Positions 45,628 through 58,336 of a stretch of DNA of 64,000 nucleotides are shown here, piece after piece. The stretch's first letter is position 1; every line of letters starts with the position of its first letter. Both the position numbers and the translations under genes were made by a program. The DNA is taken from positions 372,001-436,000 of the forward strand of contig JAMWFC010000033.1 of NCBI GenBank assembly GCA_027475525.1, written 5' to 3'. The DNA is from Macrolepiota albuminosa (taxonomy: Eukaryota; Basidiomycota; Agaricomycetes; Agaricales; Agaricaceae). The notes under the pieces are model-generated. The model made no database searches. It was given only the letters and a program-made list of their open reading frames with translations, and was not told the origin of the DNA.

Positions 45628-46930
45628 TTGCTTCCTGACGGGTTCAGTGGTTTTCAAAAAAATGGCATTCAACTGTGACGATTACCGGTTGTACATATTC
45701 GTCTTATAGTCGTACTTATTAACTCCTCTTTCAACTGTGTAATTACCCTTCTTCAACAAGTATCTACGTTCTGTATTCATATCTAGAGAACCACAGCTAA
45801 CTTCCATTCACAAATCTGGATTGTTATCACTCTTCCCCACGGCTTCTCTTCGTTACATGCCGTTGATTCGGACACGCAAAGAACACGAGGAAATGTTTCT
45901 TGAAAGGTGATTGAAAAGTAGGGGGCTTCATCAATGCTTGCGAAAGAAGGTCAGTCACAAGGCATTTTTGCTCTTGTTGAAATCGCTTGGCAGCCCGCAT
46001 GATTGGTGAAGTGACTACTTCACCGGCTCGTCTACCAGTTGGATAGAAACTCAGCCGCATATGGTTAGATTTTATGGCATCCCTTCATCTGATTTCGATG
46101 GCGTATTCCCCATTCGGAGCGACTCTCGTCACTTCATTTTCAATCTTGTCGTCATCTGCGCGACCGCGCAAGGTCACGCCAGCATCTGGCGTTGAAAATC
46201 ATGACAAGGTTACTGACATACGAGGCGGCAAAAATTTGAACCATTAGGGTGTGACCTGCAGGAGAAAATCGACTCACACGCAACCGGTCCGAGACTCTTT
46301 GAATGGCCGTATGCTATAGTTGGTTAGGTGTTTGTTCAATCGACTGCCCCACGTTGCACTTTGCATCATTGGTATAGCAGACCTTGCCCTTTCTTTGTAC
46401 CAAAATGACAAGAAGCATTTTTGGTGAATATCCACGTTCCCCACACTCGCGTCAAGTCATCTAGTGTCACGAAGTCTACCTCTCAGGAAATCACAGAATG
46501 CGCTCTCTGTTGCATAAAACTTTAGTTTCCTGGGATCATCAAGTATTGGACTATGAGCTCAGCAGGTGCACCAAGGAAGCTATGTCTATACTATAAGTTA
46601 AATGTTTTTCCTTTTGCCATCAGGTATTTTGCTTCAGCCGTGCGTCCCTTGTCTCGCAACGTCAAAGCGAACCGGGAACTCACAACAGAACGCTCTCATC
46701 GCTCAGGTTCAGCAAAGAAGCTTCTGGCTCTGATCTTCTTTTAACGTGCACTGGAACAGCTGTTCAGCCTTTCCTGGAACAAGTATAACCTGGGCTGGCA
46801 TTGTATATTCCATTTCTACTTTAGCAGAGTCGAACACAGCGGACTCGGTATAAAGGGGTCTGAGCCGCAGAGTATCTGCAACTACTCTTCTGCATCTTCA
46901 CAAACGTTCTAAACTTGCATAATCTGAACA
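45628..46930. other. intergenic, no gene seen
   Basis: 1.3 kb with overlapping short frames (45827-46060 minus, 46553-46744 plus) lacking domains. A TATA box at 46849 belongs to the following lectin gene. Confidence 0.4.
46849..46854 (+). promoter_or_regulatory. TATA box of jacalin-like lectin gene
   Basis: CTCGGTATAAAGGGG, about 80 nt upstream of the ATG at 46931. Confidence 0.55.
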
Positions 46931-47595
46931 ATGTCTCTTTCCGCCCTCGCTATTTCTGAGACCGTCGGATACCCAACTACAGCCACCATGTTCAACGACG
47001 TAGAAAAATGTAAGTGATATTATGTCCCTATGCTGTTCAAATGGCTTATGTTCGCAGTCAGCCCCTGGCCTGCTCGTTTGTATATTAAAAAGGTTTCCAA
47101 GATCACTCTCTATACAGGCTGTACCGTCGTCAATGGCATTGAAATCAACTACGATATGTCCAATAGCAACAAATCTAAGACTGTCATTCATGGAAAGATG
47201 GATGGAGATGTCAACGAGTGTATCCTTACAGGTGAGAAGTGCTTTCAGCAGCGCTGTGAATGAGCGATTGATGCCCACTTCTTGAAAGGTGATGAGTTCT
47301 TTATTGGTTTCTTTGGTGCAACAGATAACAAGGAGCCCGGCACTCTGAGACGCGTTGGCTTCTTGGTATACAACAAGGTCACCGGTGACATTACTTCGTT
47401 TGGTTTGTATTATTCTAGTTCCAAACGCACAAACTCATGTTGATCCGTGAACAAGGCGCTTTCCCTTCCCCTCGCCCTGAGTCACTCCCTTATCAAGTCA
47501 GGGGCTTCAGTTCGCTTGGTTTGATTGCTGGTTTCAGCGGAAGCATAGATGAAAGCGGTTGGAAATCAACATTGACAAGATTATTACAATGTTAA
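46931..47595 (+). CDS. jacalin-like (beta-prism) lectin candidate
   Basis: Four exons, 46931-47009, 47058-47231, 47289-47402 and 47456-47595, give 168 residues with clean phases. No signal peptide, as in most fungal fruiting-body lectins, which are cytosolic. The core matches the three-fold pattern of jacalin domains: ITLYTGCTVVNGIEINYD, then GDEFFIGFFGATD, RRVGFLVYNKVTGDITSFGA and VRGFSSLGLIAGFSGSIDES. These fit the gene order of strand-turn blocks ending in the G-F-x-G motif. A role in binding glycans of predators or symbionts is inference. The call is by fold pattern, not by a recognised close relative; a related beta-prism lectin is the main alternative. A good TATA box lies 77 nt upstream. 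Confidence 0.6.
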
Positions 47596-48969
47596 CTGTT
47601 GGACAGGAAAGCTCGATACACTTGCTGTTTACAAGTTTTTGTCGGCAGATAACAATATCAGGCTCTCTGCCAAGCTGTAGATGTTCCGTATGCCAACTGT
47701 TGATTTGTACATCGATTCCCGAAATGTTTTATTTGGCTTCAATGTTAGGATTTGCACTTGCAGTTGGGGTTCTCGTATAGGTCGTTATATACGAAAGCAT
47801 AGTTCACGCATATAGAGAGCTATAAAATGCTGGAAGAGCCTTAAACTCTTGAAGATTTGGACCTTGATGGTTCCGAGGTTTACTAGTTTTATTACCTGCT
47901 TTGGTGTGCATTTTTGTCCTCAAAATTTGTGCCCCTCATGACTGGATCGACTATTGCCAGTCTCTATTTCACTGGGTGAAGGGAATGATGTTACAATGTT
48001 ACAATAGTGTTATCTACCCCCACCACATAATGGCTAAAGACAGCTCGGTAAGGAGACACCTCGTAAGACCTAATAGATGAAAATTTACAAAACTAGGTAC
48101 TAAGGTGCAAGTGGGGTAGCATCAAAACCCCTGTAAGAAAAGCTTGCCACCACTGCAGGGCAAAATACATGACTTAGTGTGCATAGAAAGGGAAAAGAAA
48201 GGAAAGAAGGAAAATCTAAGGAGAGGAGGGAAGATGGCCGGTCTGGCACAACAATGTAAAACACGGTAAAAATAATCCAATTAATTTTGGAATTTTATTC
48301 GAATATTTCTGTCAAAACTAGAGAAAAAATATTTTAACTGAACTCAGAAGAATAAGAGAATAAGAGAATAAATTGCCACAGGAGTTCAAGAATGACCAAT
48401 ATAGTCCTCTTTAATACATCAGACCAAGTACCATTAAAAATTTGGTTACAATATTTTTAATAGGGTGAAGCACCACTCCCTAAGGATTTTGTGGCTTTTC
48501 TTTTAGTTGGCTGCATGATCTCCACTAGTTCCAATCAAACATTATGCAAAATCATTGGAGTGAAAGTGTAATTTTGCATACTTTGCAAGAGGACTTGCAT
48601 CAAATGTTTTTGCAATCTGGCACAGCCAAAGTGAGCAGTTCTTCTACTTGTGTTTTGCTGGTGTGATCAACTGAAGTCCCTATACCCAGTGAGCATAATT
48701 TCCAGGACTGAGGAGCATTAAAGTCATAGTTGCCAACTTTCAGAGCTATTGTATGTGATTCATACTCAATATTTTTGTGTAATGTTGAATCCAAACTATA
48801 GATGATCTCTACACAATTTGTTGGTAAACACCAGAAACTTCGACATATCACACATCACATTATCACATCATCACACCACTGTCATCTGGTATCTTTCTTT
48901 CTCCCTTTCTTTTTATTGTTAATTTACTTTACCCTTCTTTTGTTATTTATACTGCTACCTACTGCACAG

Positions 48970-49002
48970 CACCCTCAGTTCCTTATACCAAAACTGAGGG
49001 TG
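48970..49002. repeat. CACCCTCAGTT...AACTGAGGGTG palindrome with TATA core
   Basis: Eleven-nt perfect inverted arms (48970-48980 and 48992-49002) around CCTTATACCAA. Read on the minus strand the core is GGTATAAGG, and the flanks (CTCACCCTCAGT before; TGCTGTGCAGTAGG after) align with the element at 18836. Confidence 0.7.
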
Positions 49003-49174
49003 AGTTTTGCCATACTCATTAGAATACTTACAGAACACTAATTGTGCCTAGACAGATTAACTTACTACAAATCTGTATAGGTGTTGAATCAGGTCTTTTA
49101 TTCTAATACAATTAAATTATGGGTAACTTTCATGAGTTTGAAGGACTCACTGTCAGATTTGCTTATTTCACACT

Positions 49175-49368
49175 GCTGGCACTAGAACCTGTTTCCTCCA
49201 GAAAAAGTGACAAAGAATGTGTCATGCCATTTCTAATGTACATATATCTAAGGGAAAAAGGTTTGAGACAATGGAAAAATGCCTTTTCTAAGACAAATAG
49301 TTATCAAAGAAATGGCATGACACATTTTTTTGTCACTTTTTCTGATGGAAACAGGTTCTGGTACCAGC
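49175..49368. mobile_element. MITE-like hairpin C
   Basis: Sixty-nt arms (49175-49234 and 49309-49368) are inverted with only about six differences. Both contain AGAACCTGTTTCC, AGAAAAAGTGACAAA and TGTCATGCCATTTCT. A loop of ~74 nt separates them. Non-coding; the 93-codon frame crossing it is an artefact of the palindrome. Confidence 0.75.
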
Positions 49369-49837
49369 AGCATCATAGCTTAGCTGAATGTCTGCTGTAA
49401 TACCTCCCTCAAAAATTGCTCTCTGTACTGTTTTTTGACTCATTGTCTGGTCAATCTGCATCCCCACAGCTTTTCCAATTTCTTTTAACACTTCTCCAAC
49501 ATTCAACTCTGCAGTTCCAATAGAAACTATATAGCATGCAACTCTTCACACCTGAGCTGTGTATATCCTGGATTGCATGATCTGAAAGATATATTTTTTG
49601 TTGCTGATTTTCTCTACTGCTCTTTATGTTGGAACATATACTGATAGTAGCAATCACAGTGTGACCAGCACCTATGAATAGACACATAAGTCATAATCTT
49701 CAGAATGTGTAATGTAACTGTATTATTTATATCTATAAATAAACATATAAGTCTAAATCTAGGTACAGTATATTAGCAAGATGTTTGTTTGTAGTATAGA
49801 ATGTAATTGTCATATCTTTAAAACATGTAATGTAACT

Positions 49838-49990
49838 GAGGGTATGCATGGGGGATGCTGGTATATAAGTGAGTGAGGACAATGTAAGGCCAGTGGTGCA
49901 GTTAGGAATATTGTGGCTTTGACATTAGTTCATAGCACTTCATCACCTCATCACACTATCACATCTAATCCCAACACTTTAAACTGTGCA
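49838..49990 (+). repeat. LTR-like promoter fragment
   Basis: AACTGAGGGTATGC, then GGTATATAAGTGAGTGAGGAC and ~90 nt later CATCACCTCATCACACTATC. The latter tract resembles the one at 48848-48885. Together they look like the U3/R part of an LTR. Confidence 0.5.
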
Positions 49991-52359
49991 CTCTTTTATT
50001 ACTTTCAAGTGATTATTTTGCTTTTTGAGCCATGTTAAATCTCATAAAAGAGCTCAATTTGGTTTTTTAAGAGCATGAATATCTTGTCTTTGATCATTAA
50101 CTGCAACCTTCATCTTTATCCATACCAATATAGCTAGGGACTGCTTAAACTCTGTTTCTGTTCTGGCTCTTTCCACCTTTATGCCTTTATTAGACTTCAA
50201 AAGTCAGTGATTCCTCTGCTTTCCATTCTTTAGTTGTCATGTTTTGTTTTTCAGCTTCTTCTAGATTTGAGCTTCTCAGATGGCAGCAAGGTCATTGCCT
50301 GATAGCATACTGCAAGGTAAGCAATGCACTAATTATAGTGCCTATTGATGTTGATATGTCTCCTGGGCTTTGTGGGCTTTGTTTGAGGATGCTAGTTTTT
50401 TGGGTCAAAGATCAGTGTTTTGGTGCTCCATCCATTGACATAAGGCAGAAAAAATCAACAACAAGCATTTAAATAGCAGACAGGAATAGGGATGTTTAAG
50501 GAGCTACATGATAGTTCTCTCATAGAATACAAAAGTCATGGGGAGAGAATAGAATTTGCTTTAGCAAGAAAAGTCAAGGTATGATTGAAGATCAAAGATA
50601 ATGTTGCCCATGGTATTGACCAGTCTGAGATACCAGATGTATAAGGAACAAGTTTTGAGAAGAGAACTAAGCAGACCTAGACAAAACTCAGATCAGAAAA
50701 AGTGAATATGAAAACCTGTCTTTTCTATTGTCAGAGTGGCCTTTTTATACTTATTCTACAGTCTCTCAAGATCAACAATTCTCTCTCCAAATGCTCTCTA
50801 TCACCAATTCTTGTTCCCAGATGCTTCTTATTGTCAATCCCTGTCCTATTTTACATCTCAACCTGGTTGGTCTCAAAATCCCAAACTTTATTTTCCTCAC
50901 CATATATGTTCAGCCTACTTCCTGATTTAGTTATTCCCACTTTTCATCTATAACTCTTCATGTACACCTTTTTTACTATTTTTATGATTGTCCTCCTCAG
51001 CCATTGTTGGAATTGTGGTACATGTCAAACTTCTTTTTGCCCTTTGTCCTTCTGTAAGCCCTGCTTCTTTACCACAATGTGTACTTTTCCCAAGTGATTT
51101 CCAGACTCACATTCTTTCCATGTCCACCACAAAAGTTGAAACACATCTTTTGAAGCCAAATCCAGAGAATGTTCAATTTTGTTTTGAGGATTTCAACTAG
51201 CAAGGCTTTTGTTTGATATTTAGCAAAGTGAGTCCTTTCTTATCAAAAATTTAGTCTTGGCCAAGACTTAGATAATTGACTTAAATGGTCATTTATACAC
51301 CACTTTTATCAATATGCCAAAATTTGGCTTCCTCACTGAAAGGCCACCTTTTCAGAACAAACAAACGTACAAATAAATTGGATTTGGCAGGGACTGCCAG
51401 ACCCCAGTAATAAAGAACTGAAAAGGGATTGTCAGCCAGAATCTAAGTGGACACTAGTGACAATAAGTAATACTAATGTTAATCGATGTAAGTATTGTAA
51501 TGCTGCACACTGATAGTTGGGGCCACTTACACCGTCAGTGTCTACCACGAAGGAGGAACAACTGAAGGTGTGAAGAGGCAGCAACTCGAATATGCTACAA
51601 GGCACGTGATACGGACACAAACAGCCTATTCGGATGTAATTAGCCTTCCTTGGTAATACTGTAGGTGGATGACCATACTCTCCTATGTATACCCTCTTAG
51701 TAACATCGGATTTACAACGACGACAATATGTTTCGAAGACACGTTGGATCGATTGGCACATTCCTAGAGCCAGATCCTATCTAATCTATTCTTTACATAA
51801 TCGGCGCAGCGCTCAACCCAGCGAAAAACTATTTTTGCTTGATTGCCATTTTTGCTACAGGAGTAGCCATTCTGCTCTCCACTCTATCGGTCTTGAATTG
51901 ACACTTGGCTTGGATCTAGTATGTATAAGAGGGTGGCACGATTCCTTTTCTAGCGCGGAATGTGGCCGAAGATGACTTGCTGTCAGTCTCCTTTCTGGGA
52001 GTCACATATGCCCTGTTCTGCGCACGTAGTATCAATTGTCGCACAAGAATTAGCAGGGCCGTTAACATCTTATGACGTTCAGTGTGGTAGTGACTTCTGG
52101 AATATATGAGAACGATAACTTGTAAGCGTTTCTCAACTTGCAAGTATGGATAAACTTGCAGAAGCTAGTATCTGACATTCATCCTGGCTATAGCTTCTTG
52201 AATGTTATGTGGACATGAGGATTGAATTGAATCCGGTAATATTGCCAATCGCGAAGCCATGCCTGAGGGATTTAATTTCCAGTACTTTTGTGCCCCACAT
52301 TCTTCAATCATCCCGCCTCTCTCCTGCTTCCTGTCTGGCAGCATACATTAGTGGCTATC

Positions 52360-54731
52360 ATGTTTTGCAAGGTCTGGCTGACAAGTCTGCTCGTTGCTGC
52401 CAGTATGTTCGGAGGCGAAGCCCGCCAGCTCCGCAAGACGGATATTCGTGCACGTCAGGCAGCTGCTGCAAAGCGCTTCAAGAATAACTTCCCAATCAAG
52501 CAGGCTACCCCGCAAAACATAACGTTCTCAAACCCCAAGGCGTCCGGTACATCATTTCCCTATATTTGTCTTAAAGATGGACGATTTCACTGAGTCCTCG
52601 TCCGAAAGAATTCTATGTCAACGGAACCACAATCCCTGAGGTCGACTGGGATATCGGACCCAGTTGGTCAGGGCTTCTCCCTATTAGCGCGAATGCTAAT
52701 GAGACACGTAAAGTGAATTACATTTTTTTGCGCGTAAACACGTATCATCACCCCATCTTGACACGCATCGTCAGCTATTTTTCTGGTTCTTCCCACCTGG
52801 CCCACAAGGCAGTCTCGATGACCTCATCTTCTGGTCAGTATTCATCATCGTTGGCAATAAATCTATGTGTCAATCATTGATTGTAGGACAAACGGCGGAC
52901 CCGGCTGCTCGTCTTTGGAAGGTCTCCTGCAGGAGAACGGTGTTAGTTGATGTCCTTCTGGTTACGTTACAAGCCCATCGTTAAGTATCATGAGTAGCCT
53001 TTCACCTGGAGCCTTGGTCAGGCAAAGCCTACCCAGAACGAGTATAGCTGGACCAATCTGTCTAGCGTACTCTGGGTCGAACAACCGGTCGGAACAGGTT
53101 TCTCTCAGGGTGTACCAAACATAAAGGTAAATTATGTGGGGATTTGAGCGTTGTCAAATGATTTAAATGGAAATTTCAGGACGAGAATGATCTTGCTGCC
53201 CAGCTTGTCGGATTCCTGCAGCAATTCCTGGAGGTATTCTTGGAACTGAAGAATAAGAACTTCTACCTTACTGGAGAGAGCGTACGTTCTATTGTTCTGG
53301 GCAATTCTATTCTCTGATATACTCGTATGATTCGAAAGTATGCCGGAGCATATGTGCCTTGTATGTTGGGGTTATGAGTTTACAACAACCGCTCCCTGAT
53401 ATACACCACTAGATATTGCTAACTACATCTACGAACATCCGGATGCTCTTGAACTCACTCTTCTAGGAACATGGATTGCAGATCGTAACAAGTTTCATTA
53501 TCACGACAATTTTTTTTATTAATCCTTGACTTCAATCTTCAGCGTCACTTTCCTATGATGTTGTTCAAGAACAAATACCTGCTGTCAATTTTGTGCATCG
53601 TTATGAGAAGGTCTTTGCATTCAAGTATGTATAATTGTACTGTTTGTTAGTAATTTTGAAGGTTTACCTCTATAGCCAAACATTTCTTGCGCAGCTCGAT
53701 GCCCTCAACGAAAAGTGCAACTACGCTGATTACACTGAGAAATACCTGAAGTATCCTCCTCAGGGCAAGCTTCCCCTTCCTGGCAACTCGATATGGGCTG
53801 ACTATGGCTGCGATGTATGGTATACCATCTTCGAAGAGGCATATCGCCTCAACCCTGCCTTCAACATTTATCGCGTCTTCGATACCTATCCGATTTTGTG
53901 GGACGTGCTTGGATTCCCGTATGTATTGTTTCAGCTATATTGTTAAACGACTGAAATTCGTTTCCTTTCATCTATTGTAGTGGCTCTTTCGCTCAAGTGC
54001 AAGTCTCACCACTCTACTTCGATCGGGAAGATGTGAAGCGGGCAATTCATGCCCCATTAAATGTCACCTGGGAAGAATGCTCTAACATTAACGTATTTCC
54101 CCTTGGAGACTCTAGCTTGCCTTCTGCGCTGAGTGTACTCCCTAACGTCATCGAAAACAATGATAGGACTGTCATTATACATGGTCTCGCCGACTACATA
54201 CTTATTGCTGAGGGGTAGGGCTCACTTGATACTACATGGTTGTCGTTATCTCATTTTGATTCATTCTCACAGCACAAGAATTGTCATCCAAAAGTAAGTT
54301 TTTTCTCATATTGATCCAGAATGTTGGACTCTAACCGAGTGTCTCATTAGCATGACCTGTAAGTTGCGCTGTTTTTCTTCGATATCTTTGGTGTACTGAC
54401 AATATCTTTGTAGGGGCTGGACAACAGGGTTTCCAGACGCCAATACTTGACGATTCTTTTATCCTCGATGGTGTTGGTTCCCTGGGAACTGTGCACACTG
54501 AGCGTGGCCTAACCTACATTGAGGTCGAGTTGACTGGACACATGTGAGTTTTTTTTGAGCTGGACTTTTGCCGCGAAGTTTATGCAACGTTATCTCGTCA
54601 GGGTCCCACAATTTTCTCCCGTGGTACGGTTTAATCTCCCGATCATCAAGTATTCCATACTGAACATCTTGTTTATTCAGGCTGGATTTCAGAGCATGCA
54701 GTATTTGATGGGTTTCAGGGAAACGCCTTAA
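52360..54731 (+). CDS. secreted serine carboxypeptidase (S10), copy B
   Basis: Intact paralog of copy A (37837-40220) on the opposite strand. Start ATG at 52360 with signal peptide MFCKVWLTSLLVAASMFGGE and propeptide (RQLRKTDIRARQ). Motifs: EFYVNGTTIPEVDWDIGPSW, IFWTNGGPGCSSLEGLLQEN, WVEQPVGTGFS, LTGES-YAGAYVPY with the serine exactly at an exon end, IIHGLADYILIAEG (Asp) and VELTGHM-VPQFSPV (His). C-terminus MQYLMGFRETP with stop 54729-54731. Cys pattern (KCNYADY, GCDVWYT, WEECSNIN) is shared with copy A. Divergence of the two copies is moderate, so the duplication is not very recent. Function as secreted peptidase in nitrogen scavenging is inferred from family. Confidence 0.9.
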
Positions 54732-56420
54732 GTGACCTATTGTCATGGTACTAGTCACATAGGACCACCTTCCCTGCAACAAAGATACATATAAGGTTCT
54801 TGAATCTCATCAGGACGATGCAATACCGTTTTCTCTCCTACATTCCTAAATTTACAAACTCAGATTCCTTCTGTCAAGCTGATGAAGAAAAACTCTGGCC
54901 TGACTCATCCGCGAGAAGGAAATGCGGTCCAAGTCGAAACGATTACTCCCGGTAGAGTAAGCTCATACCTATGAGTCATTTTCCTGGCAGAGACCGATAG
55001 TGAAGGAAAATTTTGATAACGACCACCAAGTTTATTTACTCAGTTTTCCTGAATTCAGTGATCTATACGAGGAATATGACGTGCGAATAGGAATGTTTTG
55101 AGCGAAGATTCAAGGGAAGCTATTATCAGAGTTGATGTTATCTACTAGTATTCGAGCCTCGATTAGAGACCATCACAATCAATCTCTTTCTCCGCTGTGC
55201 CTTTGTCTCGCTACCCAATCCGCATATACTTTGCGGGCGTAGTCCCAACGACCCCGTCCACATTTCCAGTCAGTGATCAGATCTACACTACTACGTCACG
55301 CGTATCCTCGTCCCTTCCCGCCATCTCTCTTCCATTCCATTCTGTCTTTCTACTACTCTTACCTAGGCCCTAAGCGACCTAGTCCCTCCCTGTAGTTAGC
55401 TTGAGTTTCATACTTCTCTCTCTCAGGAGCAGAATCCGGCGCTCGAGAACATCCGGACTCGGTATATATTATTTCTTTTTCGCAAAGACTCTTTGAATTT
55501 TCTTATCAATTCTTCGGCTAAGCTGGTTCTCCTCGCCGATCAAGATCGTTCTTCGGAAATCACCGAGCGGCCTTCAGGGATGACTCCTAGTTGAAGTCTA
55601 CTTTTGCCTCGCTCCCTTTGTATACATGGCTCCATACATGTCTTACTCATATTCCAGGTCAAGTATAGTACGGTTTGAGGTTAACCGGAAGTCCGCGATC
55701 TGCCCCCCATAATCTCAGTTAAGGTCAATCTCGTTGAAGTTGACCAGGGAAAAGGAGGTTCCTGATTAGGATGAAGAGGTCACATTTCAATATTCCTTCA
55801 GTTAGTCTTTGTTACGACCATCGAGTAAATATATTGACCTGACATTTGCGCGCAAAATCGCGAGCACTGCAGTGACCGAGGAATTATGGTGATATCACGG
55901 CACGGGTAACGCGACGACTGGATACGTCCTCTGATGTTACATAACTTCAACTTTAAAACCAGACACCAGGAACTCACACTCGCGGAAGTCAATAGACTCA
56001 AGAGTGTTATTGATACACAAGGTTATGGGTATTATCGTTATCTCTGGAACGTTATTCTCTACGAATTGCAGGATGAAGAGCAATGGTGTTACCAGTTGCA
56101 TTCTTCCTTCCTTTACCAAACTTTCTGACGAATTCGGAGAGTGAACTCCGACATCTGGCTGAATTATTTCTTGACAAGGTCAAGGGCTATTGGGGATAGA
56201 ACAACTAGAACCTTCAGCCTCACTATATACTCGGTTAAACTTGCCTGTACGTCTTTGGTGTCTATCTCCGACGATCTAATCAGGATGCGCAGGACCAAAA
56301 AGCGTATTTGATGCGGGGAGCCTATGTCTGGTTTGTAATGCTTGGTCAAAATGGAAAATGGAACAGTATATAACAGTGTTCTCTTTCCCACCTTTCACCA
56401 CCCCCCCTTCGAGGCCAGTA
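54732..56420. other. intergenic, no gene seen
   Basis: 1.7 kb of unique-looking sequence with only short frames. The right end contains the peroxygenase promoter. Confidence 0.45.
56367..56372 (+). promoter_or_regulatory. TATA box of the peroxygenase gene
   Basis: GAACAGTATATAACAG, about 54 nt upstream of the ATG at 56421. Confidence 0.5.
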
Positions 56421-58009
56421 ATGATCGTGTCTTCTCTCCTACAGTTCGCGATATCACTGCCATCATTGATATGGCAGGCATGTCCCTATAGGGAAGGCGT
56501 AAAAATTGTCGCTCCACCACGACCAACATATACAGGGACCCTTCGAATCCCAGGTGATTTGTCCCAGAGCAGACGTTGGGTTTGAATCGCTCACTCAACT
56601 TGACAACAGAACCTTCCCACCCCTTTATTTTACCCGGTCCTCATGACCTTCGCGGACCTTGCCGTGAGGGCTTCCATATCTTGGAGGCTTATTATTCATT
56701 ACTTTGCAGCTGGATTGAACACTCTGGCAAACCATGGATATCTTCCTCGAAAGTAACAGAAATCAAACGTCCTCATGTCTTGCTTCAGCTTTTAATATGC
56801 TATGATCACAGTGGTATAGCTTCTTTTGAGCAGATTGTCAATGCTGCCACACATGCGTTCAACGTGGACTATGATCTTGCGTCCACGTTAACTGGTTTCG
56901 CTATGGTGACGACGTCCTTCATGTTGTGTGTGTCCAAGCCTCGCGCTCACATGCACGTAGTTGGCCCGAGGCAATCCCTACATCAATAAACTATCCATTG
57001 GCTTGGACACGCCTCTCATCCCCCCTCTTCCTGGGAAGATTGACGGAAAGAGGACTCGGGGTTTGGCTGGACACGGTCGTATCGAGGGTAAGCTGCGTTT
57101 GTGGTAGCGGCGTGCTCTTGTTGATTGCTATCCGAAGGTGATGTCTCAATAACACGTCAAGATTGGGCTCTCGGCGATCACATCCATTTTCAGCCCGAAT
57201 TGTTTACCGAGGTTCATCTGTTCTTTAACTTTTAGAAATAATCTCATCATGGTCACACGCGCAATATAGCTTCTCGACATTGTTGCCCAGGTTGGGAATG
57301 ACTCTGACGTAACGGGTCCTAAGAGCATTGTTAACGTGGAAGCCATGTCCTTAATCAAATTGAAGAGATTCCAGGAGAGTCGGAGCCGGAACACCCAGGT
57401 GAGGATTCGTCTCATACTTCATGCTACAATGCGTTCTCGTTCTAAGCTCATCATGTTTCCAGCTTCAGTACCATTTTTGGCGGGTATGGTTGAGCTATAC
57501 CGATGCTGCCATTTTTCTGACAATATTTCCTAACGGCAAGTGACTGCATGTCTGAGTCATTCACCTGGACCGTTAAATATATTAAATAGGAACTGATGGT
57601 ACACTTTCTGTCCCTGTCATGACCTCGTTCTTGCAGGACGAGCGATTCCCCGACTACTGGTACAGACGCTCTTCTCCTGCCACATCGGATGTGGTTGGAG
57701 ATGTCTCAGGAGCTATAATGCAAGGAAATCCTGTACCTCCTGGCGCCACCGCATCAAACGGAACGTACATTGTGGACACTGGTCCCTTCACCGTGAGTGT
57801 GGATAAACATGGCTTTGACTTCATCATCTGGAATTTTAACCTCTCAGAAATGTGCTGTCTACAGCACTATGATCGGTGATAATCTTCCGGGTGTTCTTGC
57901 CAGTACTACAGGTATTCTGAAAGAGAACGTTGAATTCTTATTGAGAGCTGTGCACTACTCCTTTCAGGACTGCACCCCCGTGGTCCCACATGGCCCTGCG
58001 AATGTTTGA
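56421..58009 (+). CDS. heme-thiolate peroxidase, short unspecific-peroxygenase type (peroxidase family 2)
   Basis: Chloroperoxidase-family enzyme that uses H2O2 to oxygenate or halogenate organic substrates. After splicing introns beginning near 56553, 56668, 56750, 56905 and 57090, the family block reads DLRGPCPGLNTLANHGYLPR (heme-ligand Cys in PCP), then GIASFEQIVNAATHAFNVDY and RGNPYINKLSIG. HGRIEGDVSITRQDWALGD follows, with the EGD Mg2+-binding triad, then GPKSIVNVEAMSLIKLKRFQ and IFPNGTDGTLSVPVM. C-terminus is ILKENVEFLLRAVHYSFQDC with a late Cys. A hydrophobic N-terminus (LLQFAISLPSLIWQA) is a probable secretion signal. All hallmark residues are present and no frame lesion was found; later introns (near 57200, 57396, 57477 and 57794) are placed by phase. 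Short-type assignment is from overall length and order. Confidence 0.85.
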
Positions 58010-58336
58010 AGCTCCCCTAATGTTTTTCATTGTTTACCCATTGAATTTGGTTTTTGTTCGCCCTTACTACTTACTTACGACAAGATTGACAATTGTAGCC
58101 CAAATTTTGGATGTCCGCTGCATTTGACATAGAACTCGAATAGATGAAAACGCAAGTCTTAGGATTGTTGAAAATACCAAGCTGATCAATCACTTGAAAG
58201 ATGGAAGAACCAAGGTTTAACTGATCGAACAAGCTAAGCATCAGGAATCAGTCTACTCGAGAAAATAATTCCAAATGAGAGAAAAATAACTTTGTGGTTT
58301 CTTATTAATTGTGGTGACCCTGCACGTGATCTCTTT
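58010..58336. other. intergenic, no gene seen
   Basis: Short AT-rich spacer; promoter of the HscB gene. No clear TATA box. Confidence 0.4.

Larger units (their letters stand above)
47596..52359. repeat. second AT-rich gene-free repeat island
   Basis: 4.7 kb without a supportable gene. It contains a long hairpin (49175-49368), a TATA-centred palindrome (48970-49002) and a TATATAAG block with two CATCACATTATCACATC-like tracts (about 48848 and 49938), so LTR-like sequences are present in two partial copies. No reverse transcriptase, integrase or transposase motif is visible. Confidence 0.6.

Noticed and set aside
44992..45672. 226-codon minus-strand His/Thr-rich frame
   Set aside because: Antisense of the Gly/Met-rich hnRNP tail; simple-sequence artefact.
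49119..49400. 93-codon frame crossing hairpin C
   Set aside because: It only reads through the inverted arms; not a gene.
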